Shown here: piece by piece, positions 16,450 to 23,791 of the stretch
Numbering within the stretch: the first letter of the stretch is position 1
How the letters are laid out: each line of letters starts with the position of its first letter
NCBI RefSeq assembly: GCF_001571345.1
Contig: NZ_BCTP01000016.1
Location: forward strand, 1 to 64,000
DNA: 64,000 nucleotides
Direction of reading: 5' to 3'
DNA from: Komagataeibacter xylinus NBRC 15237
GTDB lineage: Bacteria > Pseudomonadota > Alphaproteobacteria > Acetobacterales > Acetobacteraceae
Made by a program: the position numbers and the translations under genes
The notes under the pieces: model-generated
Told to the model about the DNA's origin: nothing
Databases searched by the model: none
The model's input: the letters and a program-made list of their open reading frames with translations, nothing else

Positions 16450-17556
16450 TCACCCACCAAGCGCCGGCAGAACCGGAGCCTGTGCCAGTAACAGGCGCTG
16501 CACAATCCGGGCCGCCTGCTGGTGTTCGGCTGCAAGGCCTGCACGCCGGACAGGACGGCGGCGCAGGAGGGGGCTTGCGGCCTCGATCCTGTCCCATGCC
16601 ACGCCAAAAAACGGTTCCGCGTAGGTCTCGATCAGCGTGGCGGAGGGCAGCATCAACTGACCCGCCAGTGTTTCAGCCCGTGCCTGCCAGGAACCATGAC
16701 GCATGGCGTTGCCCCATAACGGGCGCAGGGCCGCGCGGGCCTGGGCGCGGTGCAGGCAGCTCACGGCAGGTTCAAGGCTTTCATCGAGCATTTCGTCCTG
16801 CCGGATCATGCGGCGGGCCATGGTATCGGCCATGCCGCCACGCGCGCGTCCTGCAATCCGGCCTGACACGCTTACCCACACATCAGGCGCGTGGCGTATG
16901 GCGGCATCCACGCGGCGCAGGGCCGCCAGAAATTCCCGGTCCTCGCCAAGTGGTACGGCGGGAATGCCACCCGCGCGGTGGTACAGGCCAACCCGCACCG
17001 CAATACTGGCTCCCGAATGCTCGACATGGCGTGGCCACGGATCATGCGGATCGGGGTCGGCAAGGTCGTGAATCCGGTCAAGCATGGTGGCGTAGGCGGT
17101 TTCCGCCCGGTCATCATCATGCAGGCAGGCGGGCAGGCGCGCGGCCTCCACCGGGTCGATCAAGGCGCGGCCACAGATGGCATCGGCCCCTTGGGCAAAG
17201 GCGGCAAGCGTCTGGGCCAGCCAGTCCGGCGCCACCAGGGCATCGGCATCAGTCGTGAGCACGATGCCTTTTGGCCCCGCAAGCTCAGCCGCGCGGGCCA
17301 TGGCTGCGCGCCGTGCGGTACCGGCATGGGCAATCGCGGGTGGATAGGTGCGCTCAACCACATGCAGGCCGAAAGGCAGCCTGCTGCCCAGCGCCTTTAC
17401 GATAGGTAATGTCGCATCGGTGCAGTTGTTGAGCAACAGCACCACATGGCTCAGGCGGGCTGCGTGCTGGCGGGCGAGTGCAAGCAGGCAGGGGCCGATG
17501 CGCTCAGCCTCGTTCCGCACGGGAATGGCCGCGACAAGGGGGCGGTCAGGCTGCAT
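16450..17556 (-). CDS. glycosyltransferase family 2
   Basis: 368 residues. GT-A fold N-terminus: VAAIPVRNEAERIGPCLLAL (~9-28), LLLNNCTDAT, and the metal-binding DxD equivalent LTTDADALVAPDWL (~96-109). HVEHSGASIAVR and PLGEDREFLAALRRVDA are acceptor-side GT2 motifs (the ED in the second is the base-type motif). No membrane helix. It is convergent with the acyl-CoA dehydrogenase/PIG-L/methyltransferase operon and, by proximity, probably part of the same pathway. Confidence 0.8.
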   Translation of the reverse strand: MQPDRPLVAAIPVRNEAERIGPCLLALARQHAARLSHVVLLLNNCTDATLPIVKALGSRLPFGLHVVERTYPPAIAHAGTARRAAMARAAELAGPKGIVLTTDADALVAPDWLAQTLAAFAQGADAICGRALIDPVEAARLPACLHDDDRAETAYATMLDRIHDLADPDPHDPWPRHVEHSGASIAVRVGLYHRAGGIPAVPLGEDREFLAALRRVDAAIRHAPDVWVSVSGRIAGRARGGMADTMARRMIRQDEMLDESLEPAVSCLHRAQARAALRPLWGNAMRHGSWQARAETLAGQLMLPSATLIETYAEPFFGVAWDRIEAASPLLRRRPVRRAGLAAEHQQAARIVQRLLLAQAPVLPALGG

Positions 17557-17683
17557 GGGTCACCTGTGGACAGGGAGAACGCTCAACGCCCGATGGGCAG
17601 GCCCGGTTGCATAAACGCAGATTGCGCCCATGCGGAATGGTGGCAACCCGATTAAATTCGGATACGCGACCGCATGGATGCTT

Positions 17684-17914
17684 TTAATGACCTACGAGGT
17701 TATAATTGATTGTGAGATCAATATGAAACACGGCGCCCTTGAGGGGTAGGTTGTCAGGGAGCGTCTTGCCGATGAACATGTTCATGGTCGCATTGTCGAG
17801 AAAAATAGTACCTGAATATTTTACAAAACGAACGGGCCGGATTGATCTTTTTATGGAGGTGGATGATTCCTGATTGTAGGCATATCTATTCCATACCGTT
17901 ATGCTTATTTCCAT
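17684..17914 (-). CDS. uncertain ORF in AT-rich DNA, 76 aa
   Basis: Reads MEISITVWNRYAYNQESSTS and ends FHIDLTINYNLVGH. Composition is protein-like (beta-rich, aromatic) but codon use is AT-rich and unlike the neighbours, and no family is recognised. It could be a transferred small gene or remnant. The flanks 17557-17683 and 17915-18204 contain nothing else I can identify. Confidence 0.35.
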   Translation of the reverse strand: MEISITVWNRYAYNQESSTSIKRSIRPVRFVKYSGTIFLDNATMNMFIGKTLPDNLPLKGAVFHIDLTINYNLVGH

Positions 17915-18204
17915 TCCTTACTTTATGGACCTAGCTGGCGCAGCCTGATTTTGGGTGCCGGGCAATACAGATCCTTTTTCACCGTGCTGTCATTTCGTGC
18001 CGGGCAGGCATTGCGGGCAGCAGGCAAAGCGTCTGCCTGTAAGGATCATTGTTTTTCGGAATTTTCATAACGCTATATTCAAGGCAGACCACAACATGGC
18101 GCCTCATGCCTTGCCGATCATGGATGAGTGACCACATTTCATAGAACCATTTTCAATAAGGAGCGTTTTATATTGTAACTATAACGATAAAAAGGCTTTT
18201 CATC

Positions 18205-19628
18205 GTGAATGACGATACTGTAAAGCATGATGACCTGTCCTATCGGGACAGCGTGCAACAAGGACGCCGGAACGCCTTTCTTTTTGCCGGGGCGGCTGGA
18301 CTTGCCGGGCTTATGTTTGGTCTCGACACCGGTGTCATTGCCGGTGCGCTCAAATTCATGGGCCTTGACCTCGGGGCCAATGAGCGCGCGCAGGAATGGA
18401 TTGTCTCCTCGCTCATGCTGGGTGCCGCAGGCGGCTCGCTGCTGGCCATCCCGGTTTCGCATTACCGGGGCGGCGGGGGGCCATGTTCTATGCCGGCCTG
18501 CTGTTCCTGCTTGGCACCGCCCTGTGTTCGCTGGCCCCGTCCATTCCCGTCATGATCGCAGGCCGTGTCTGCCTTGGCATTGGCGTTGGTTTCGCGTCTT
18601 TTTCAGCACCGCTCTACATTGCTGAAATTACCGAAAAGAGCCAGCGCGGCACCATGATCTCGCTCTACCAGCTTGTCATTACCGCAGGCATGCTCCTGGC
18701 CCTGCTGTCAGACAGCCTGCTTTCTTATGGCGGGCACTGGCGGTGGATGCTGGGTATTCTGGCCGTGCCCACGGTGTTCTTCATTCTGGCCACGACGCGG
18801 GTGCCTTATTCACCGCGCTGGCTGGCCATGCATGGGCGCAGGCGCGAAGCCCGTGGCGTGTTGCAAAAAGTGCGTGGCTCACGCGAACGCGCCAATAATG
18901 AACTTGACCGGATTGAACAGAACCTCCGCAAAACCAAGGGAAATGGCTTCCAACTCCTCAAAACCTCAAGGGGTTTTCGCAAGACACTGGCCCTGGGCAT
19001 GGCGCTCCAGATGTTCCAGCAACTCGCGGGCATCAATATCCTGCTGTATTACGCCCCGCATCTGCTTGAACATCTTGGTTTTTCGGCTCAGGCGGCAGTA
19101 TGGTGCACGACACTGCTCGGCCTCGCCAACATGGTGGCGACCGGCGTAGCTATTGTGCTGATCGACCGCTGGGGGCGCAGGCCGTTGCTGCTGCTCAGCA
19201 CGCTCATGGCCTCTTCCAGCCTGTGTGCGTTCGGGTTCGTGCTGTTTGCGCATGTGGAGGGCAGCATGGGCAGCATTGCCATCATTGGGCTGCTGGTGCT
19301 GTTCACGCTGGGCTATGCCCTGGGGGAAGGGCCGGTGCCGTGGACCATGTGCACCGAGATCCAGCCCCTGCAGGGGCGCGGGCTGGCCATAGCGTGCTCC
19401 ACCTTCGCCAACTGGATGACCAACTGGCTCATCAGCAACGTTTTCCTGTCCGTCATGAGTCTTATCGGGGATTACGGCATTTTCTGGCTTCTGGCTGGTT
19501 TCAATGCGGTTTTCTTCCTGATCGGTTACTTCCTTGTGCCTGAAACGCGCGGCTGCTCGCTTGAAGAGATCGAGCAGCGTGTCAACGCGGGCTACCCCTT
19601 GCGTGAAATCGGGCAACCGGGAGGCTAA
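18205..19628 (+). pseudogene. sugar porter MFS transporter with -1 frameshift
   Basis: Two frames together encode a 12-helix sugar porter (GalP/XylE type, about 474 residues). The first (18205 to about 18480, GTG start) carries the first two helices with GLMFGLDTGVIAGALKFM; the second (about 18470-19628) carries GRVCLGIGVGFASFSAPLYI, QMFQQLAGINILLYYAPHL, DRWGRRPLLLLSTLM, PVPWTMCTEIQPLQGRG and the C-terminal VPETRGCSLEEIE. The break falls at GGGGCGGCGGGGGG (18467-18480): one base appears missing in a G-run, in the cytoplasmic loop where D-R-x-G-R-R is normally found. Either a real mutation, a homopolymer sequencing error, or slippage. Confidence 0.85.
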
Positions 19629-19630
19629 AA

Positions 19631-19757
19631 GACTGTTTGAAAACAACTCTTTTATAAAAAATAACAAAAGTGTTTGGGTGCCGCCTTTATTTTAAAAAGG
19701 CGGCGTTCCTCGAAGCTTTTTTAAAAAATCTTCACCAAAAACTTCTGTCTTTTGAAT
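19631..19757. repeat. dispersed repeat, copy 3
   Basis: Begins GACTGTTTGAAAACAACTC two bases after the transporter stop. Contains GTGTTTGGGTGCCGCCTTTA, a CCGCC/GGCGG hairpin flanked by A/T runs, then GAAGCTTTTTTAAAAAATCTTC and CACCAAAAACTTC. The right terminal repeat is degenerate. Confidence 0.75.
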
Positions 19758-19765
19758 TTCAACCT

Positions 19766-19812
19766 AAAAAAAGCCTGCCGCACCGGGAGGAAAACGTCCC
19801 GGTGGGCAGGCT
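19766..19812 (-). terminator. intrinsic terminator of the YidB-like gene
   Basis: On the minus strand, a GCCTGCCCACCGGGA / TCCCGGTGCGGCAGGC hairpin (one mismatch) is followed by seven T. It lies about 32 nt past the stop of the leftward gene at 19844. Confidence 0.8.
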
Positions 19813-19843
19813 GAAAAACCAGTGGCCCTGAGTGCTGCGTGTG

Positions 19844-20251
19844 TCAGTGCAGGTTGGGGTCAGACGTGTTTTCAGGCTGCCAGCCTGCGCGGGCGTTCAG
19901 TGCCCGGTGGCGGATGGCCGAAGGCAGCATCTCGCGCAGGATCTTCATCGCGGCCTGTGCGGAAAGTCCTGTCTGGGTGGAGAAACGCTCGAGTTCCGTC
20001 GGGCGGAACAGGGCAAGGATCGTGCTTTCATCGGCATGCGGGGCCTTGTCGTGTTCCTGCCAGGTGCGGATCAGCGGCAGCATGCCCGCTTCCTCCGCGC
20101 GGTGCTCGAGCATGCTGGGCTCGTCTGGCGCAGGCAGGGGACCAAGAATGTCGTTGAGCACCGACAGCGCGCCGGAACGGTCGCCCTGCGCGCCTGTCAG
20201 GAAATCACCGATGCGGGTGGTCATGTCGGTTACGTTACGTGAAATCGTCAT
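19844..20251 (-). CDS. YidB family protein (DUF937)
   Basis: 135 residues from ATG 20251, which has GGAGG 5 nt upstream. It contains the DUF937/YidB landmarks: IGDFLTGAQ..., VLNDILGPL, then a C-terminal part ALFRPTELERFSTQTGLSAQ and LREMLPSAI. In the family the C-terminal helices form a small bundle; the biochemical role is unknown. Cytosolic, monocistronic. Confidence 0.8.
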   Translation of the reverse strand: MTISRNVTDMTTRIGDFLTGAQGDRSGALSVLNDILGPLPAPDEPSMLEHRAEEAGMLPLIRTWQEHDKAPHADESTILALFRPTELERFSTQTGLSAQAAMKILREMLPSAIRHRALNARAGWQPENTSDPNLH

Positions 20252-20317
20252 GTGAACCTCCGGGAAACGGTAGCGGGGCACCACCAGGCCATGGCGTGCC
20301 CCGGTCACGGGACGGTA

Positions 20318-20551
20318 TTATTTACCCTGCACGGTGTCCCGGCATGCAGGCGACAGACGGGTAACCTTGCGTTGCATGCAGGCTTCAACCTGTCTTGTAT
20401 CCGGTATGTCCAACGGGCACAGCCGCAGGGCATCGGCCTTGCAGGCCGCGACCTGCTGCGGTGTTGCCGGATCATCGGCATAGGCTTGTGTTGCCATCCC
20501 GATCCCCAACCCTAAAGCGATGGGGAGGGCGGGAAAAACGGTGAACCGCAT
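20318..20551 (-). CDS. secreted Cys-rich small protein, 77 aa
   Basis: ATG 20551 has GGAGG 7 nt upstream. Signal peptide MRFTVFPALPIALGLGIGMA cut near QAYA-DD, then a mature domain with four cysteines spaced VAACKADALRLCPLDIP and VEACMQRKVTRLSPACRD. This pattern resembles the cysteine-rich repeat of GLG1-type proteins, often found singly in alphaproteobacterial periplasmic proteins. Function unknown. Confidence 0.7.
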   Translation of the reverse strand: MRFTVFPALPIALGLGIGMATQAYADDPATPQQVAACKADALRLCPLDIPDTRQVEACMQRKVTRLSPACRDTVQGK

Positions 20552-20677
20552 CCTGTATCCTCCGTGGTTTTCAATAGGGTGGCAAGGATCAAACGCGCCC
20601 GCCTTCAGGGGGTTTGCCCCACCTGAAGGGATAAAAAACACGTTGCCGTGAATAATCGCGCAGCCCTTGCCACGACT

Positions 20678-20971
20678 TTACATGCCCGGCGCGCTGGCGG
20701 CACCGGGGCTCTGGTCCTGTCCTGCCTGCTGGGGGGAGCCGGTGGGGCCACCCATGCCTTCACCCACGGCATTGCCTGTGGGGGCGGCGGGATCGTGCCG
20801 GGGCGCATCCGTTTTTTCCGCCGAGCAGGAAATGCAGGCATCTTCCCCAATGCGGCCACTGCAGGCCATGAGGGGCAGGGCGAGCCCCATGCTCACCGCA
20901 AGGGCGCATGAACGGGCCATAACCCCAAGGGACATGAAGCGGGGCGGGTTGATGGTCGCGGCTACGGGCAC
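20678..20971 (-). CDS. lipoprotein, 97 aa, GTG start
   Basis: The GTG at 20971 follows AAGGAGG with 5 nt spacing, deciding the start. A long N-region precedes a hydrophobic signal and lipobox (ALAVSMGLALPLMAC, Cys ~37). The mature part has CISC and a disordered Gly/Pro/Gln-rich tail (GMGGPTGSPQQAGQDQSPG). Membrane-anchored in the periplasm; function unknown. Confidence 0.65.
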   Translation of the reverse strand: MPVAATINPPRFMSLGVMARSCALAVSMGLALPLMACSGRIGEDACISCSAEKTDAPRHDPAAPTGNAVGEGMGGPTGSPQQAGQDQSPGAASAPGM

Positions 20972-21142
20972 GGGTTCCTCCTTGTTGCTTCAGGAGGCTG
21001 TTTCAAAAAACACCATGCCGGGTAAAGGACGGGTCGGCCCTGCCACAGGCAGTGGCTGACCGGCAGGGGGCCTTGTGAAACAGCCTGCCTGACCCATAAC
21101 GGATGACCCGCGCCACAGTTGCATGCGGCGTGCCTGCAGCGG

Positions 21143-21367
21143 CTACGGCGTGTTGCGATGGCGTGGCACAATGCGTGCACCGGCCACGCCTGCGCCCGGC
21201 GGCAGGGTGCACAGCCCGGTGTGGCCATCAGGCGTTACACGCCATGTTCCGCCGCGCTGTCTGCAGTCCTGGGCCGGGGGCAGGTTGCGCGCCATCAGTG
21301 CATCGCCACAGCCCGCAAGCCCGAGCAGCCCCAGCAGGGCGAGGCGGGCAGGGCTGCGTGATTTCAC
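21143..21367 (-). CDS. small DUF333-like lipoprotein, 74 aa
   Basis: GTG start at 21367 overlaps the upstream stop (GTGA), so translation is coupled. The product begins as a lipoprotein signal with lipobox LAGC (LALLGLLGLAGC). The mature part DCRQRGGTWRVTPDGHTGLCTLP resembles half of the upstream DUF333-type protein (two cysteines around a G-x-x-x-x-C), suggesting an old duplication. Periplasmic, function unknown. Confidence 0.6.
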   Translation of the reverse strand: MKSRSPARLALLGLLGLAGCGDALMARNLPPAQDCRQRGGTWRVTPDGHTGLCTLPPGAGVAGARIVPRHRNTP

Positions 21368-21645
21368 TGCGGCCGGGCGGAATGATGGCTGCGGAACAGG
21401 GCCCATTCCTCCATCACAGTGCCATCTGGCAGGTGGCACCAGCCCGTCGTGCCCTGTGGGGACGTGCGCAGTTCAAGCCTGCCGCCCAGGTGCACGCAAT
21501 AGGCGGAAGCCGGGTTGGGCATGCCGATCCGCGCCGCCTGCGCCGGGTCATAACGGGCAGTGCAGGCCCCCAGCACAACAGTTGCGCCAAGGGCTGCAAG
21601 CCGCATCAGGGCGCTGCGGACCGGGGTAGGGAAGAGGTTCATCAT
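21364..21645 (-). CDS. DUF333-type lipoprotein
   Basis: About 93 residues starting MMNLFPTPVRSALMRLAALG with lipobox LGAC (~26). The mature part holds the DUF333 motif: YCVHLGGRLELRTSPQGTTG then WCHLPDGTVMEEWALFR, with two conserved cysteines. Members are often called putative hemolysins or YiiX/YoaF-type lipoproteins without proof of activity. The following gene starts in its stop codon. Confidence 0.78.
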   Translation of the reverse strand: MMNLFPTPVRSALMRLAALGATVVLGACTARYDPAQAARIGMPNPASAYCVHLGGRLELRTSPQGTTGWCHLPDGTVMEEWALFRSHHSARPQ

Positions 21646-21719
21646 CTCGTTTCGTGCCACATGCAGCAAAAAATGTGTTGGGGTCTTGATAACAGGCCCA
21701 GGCCCATTGGCCAAACCCG

Positions 21720-22052
21720 TCAGGGCGCGTGACGGGCTGGCGGCAGGGCAGCCTGCACTGCGCCGAATGCCGCGCCATGGCCTAGGGCGCGCAGCATGAT
21801 GGCCAGGTTGGCATGGTCCATCACGGCGCTGTTGGTCAGGCGCGGCAGGCCATGGGCATCATACCACATGAGCCAGAACCGTGCACCTTCCGGCCCGCGC
21901 ACATATTCCAGCCACAGCGTATCGCCCGTATCGGCCCGTGTGACCAGTGGCGCGGGCAATACGCTGCCACGGACCTGCCCCGGGCCGTGCGGGTGGCCGT
22001 GGCGGGTATCGGTGCGATAGCGGGCGTTGGCGCAGGTAAACGGCTCGGTCAT
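21720..22052 (-). CDS. hypothetical protein, 110 aa
   Basis: Begins MTEPFTCANARYRTDTRHGH at ATG 22052, preceded by GGGGTTGG. The middle is well ordered (LWLEYVRGPEGARFWLMWYD, LTNSAVMDHANLAIMLRAL). No signal peptide or membrane helix. No family recognised. It is divergent from the Hsp70-like gene, separated by about 80 nt. Confidence 0.6.
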   Translation of the reverse strand: MTEPFTCANARYRTDTRHGHPHGPGQVRGSVLPAPLVTRADTGDTLWLEYVRGPEGARFWLMWYDAHGLPRLTNSAVMDHANLAIMLRALGHGAAFGAVQAALPPARHAP

Positions 22053-22134
22053 GATGCCAACCCCTACGCCACCGCGCGCAAAATGTGAATGACCCCGATG
22101 GACACGGCCCGCATCGGCGCGTATGGGAGGCCGC

Positions 22135-23421
22135 ATGTCTTCCATAAAGCCCCCCCATGGCGTGCGGCTTGGCATAGATTTCGGCACGACCAATACCGTT
22201 GTGGTGGTGCTGGACGCCAAGGGCCAGCCGCAGCCCGCGCGCTTCCATTTTCCCCATCATCCGCCCACCGAGACATGCCGCACGCTGCTATGCCTGTGGC
22301 ATGACGAGATGCAGGCCCGTAGCACCTCGCTACAGGAAGCCATCGGTGCCGCGGCGGTGGATGCCTACCTGGAAGACCCGGCGGAAAGCCGCCTCATCAT
22401 GTCCATGAAGTCGTATCTGGCGCAGTCGTCCTTTCGCCAGACACGGCTTTTGGGTCAGGTGATGACGCTGGAATCACTGGTTGCGCGTTTTCTGTCATGC
22501 CTGATGCGCACGCTCGATATCGACCCCGCTCATGTCAGCGCCACGGTGGGGCGACCGGTGCATTTTGCCGGTGTCCGCGCCGATGACGCTTTTGGCGAGG
22601 ACCGCCTGCGGGCAGGCTTTGCGCAGGCGGGCTTCCATCATGTTGACGTAGCACTCGAGCCCGAAGCGGCAGGCTGGCACTTTGCCCAGCGCCTTACCGC
22701 CCCCGCCACCGTTCTGGTTGGCGATTTTGGCGGCGGCACGAGCGATTTTTCCATCCTGCGTTTCGACCCCGCAAGCGGGCAGGGGGCGACCCCGCTGGGC
22801 TATGCGGGCGTGGGCATTGCAGGCGACCAGCTTGACTACCGCATCATCGACAACGTGATCGCGCCCGAACTGGGCCGCAACACCACCTATCGCGTCATGG
22901 GTGGCCAGCCGCTGCCTGTGCCCGCCGAATGGTATGCGGCTCTTGGCCGCTGGCACCGGCTGGCGCTGATGCGCACGCCCCAGACATTGCGCGACATGGC
23001 CGACGTGGCCCGCACCGCCGCCGAGCCAGAAAAGATACAGGCGCTGATCGACATCATCGAGGCCCAGCAGGGTCAGGCGCTGTACCGCGCCGTAGGCCAG
23101 GCCAAGCGTGACCTGTCCAGCGCCCAGAGCGCCACGCTGGATTACGAATATGGCGATGTGCGCATTCACCGCACCATAACCCGTGCGGAATTCGAGGGCT
23201 GGATCACGCCTGACCTCGCGCGGTTTGACGAGGCGGTGCAAACAGCACTCGAACGCGCAAACCTGCCCGCAAGTGCCATTGACCGCGTGTTCCTGACTGG
23301 CGGCACGTCCTTCGTGCCTGCCGTGCGCGCGCTGTTCACCCGCCGCTTTGGCGCAGACAGGGTGGACATGGGCGGTGAGTTCGTATCCGTGGCGGAAGGG
23401 CTGGCGCTGATGAACGGGTGA
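22135..23421 (+). CDS. Hsp70 family protein (YegD-like)
   Basis: 428 residues, ATG 22135 after GGGAGG (5 nt). It consists of an actin-like ATPase domain only: phosphate-1 GIDFGTTNTVVVVLDAKG (~12-29), phosphate-2 LVGDFGGGTSDFSILRF (~197-213), and the adenosine loop VFLTGGTSFVPAVRALF (~383-399). There is no substrate-binding domain, which matches YegD-type proteins. It is probably an ATP-dependent cytosolic chaperone-like protein with unknown client. No DnaJ/GrpE nearby. Confidence 0.88.
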   Translation: MSSIKPPHGVRLGIDFGTTNTVVVVLDAKGQPQPARFHFPHHPPTETCRTLLCLWHDEMQARSTSLQEAIGAAAVDAYLEDPAESRLIMSMKSYLAQSSFRQTRLLGQVMTLESLVARFLSCLMRTLDIDPAHVSATVGRPVHFAGVRADDAFGEDRLRAGFAQAGFHHVDVALEPEAAGWHFAQRLTAPATVLVGDFGGGTSDFSILRFDPASGQGATPLGYAGVGIAGDQLDYRIIDNVIAPELGRNTTYRVMGGQPLPVPAEWYAALGRWHRLALMRTPQTLRDMADVARTAAEPEKIQALIDIIEAQQGQALYRAVGQAKRDLSSAQSATLDYEYGDVRIHRTITRAEFEGWITPDLARFDEAVQTALERANLPASAIDRVFLTGGTSFVPAVRALFTRRFGADRVDMGGEFVSVAEGLALMNG

Positions 23422-23460
23422 TAGCGATTTTAAACCCGCTACCCTGCCGATCTCCTGGAC

Positions 23461-23586
23461 ACTGTTTAAAAACAACTCATTGACAAAAAATGATGAAAGT
23501 TTTTGGGAACCGCCTTTTTTAAAAAAGCTTCACCAAAAACATCCTTATGATTCCTGGATGTTTCCCGGGCGAATTTTTCAAACAGT
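23461..23586. repeat. dispersed repeat, copy 4 (full length, clear terminal inverted repeats)
   Basis: 126 bp bounded by ACTGTTTAAAAA and TTTTTCAAACAGT. The interior has GAAAGTTTTTGGGAACCGCC, AAAAAAGCTTCACCAAAAAC and ATGATTCCTGGATGTTTCCC. It has no ORF, so a MITE-like or REP-like non-coding element. The rest of 23422-23791 shows no gene. Confidence 0.85.
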
Positions 23587-23791
23587 CTCCCATAACCTGA
23601 AGAAGGCTCTCGACGTCTGACAGCGTGAGTTCGGTACCATTCTGGACTGGGACGATCCCGGTGGCCCCGCCCCTGCCGCTTTCCTGCGGGATTGATCTCG
23701 TTACGTATGTAGGACCGAAACACGCGGCCTTGGCGCCATTCATGGCGATTGTCTGTTCCCTGCAGGCCGAAGGGGTGCTTAACCTGCGGAG

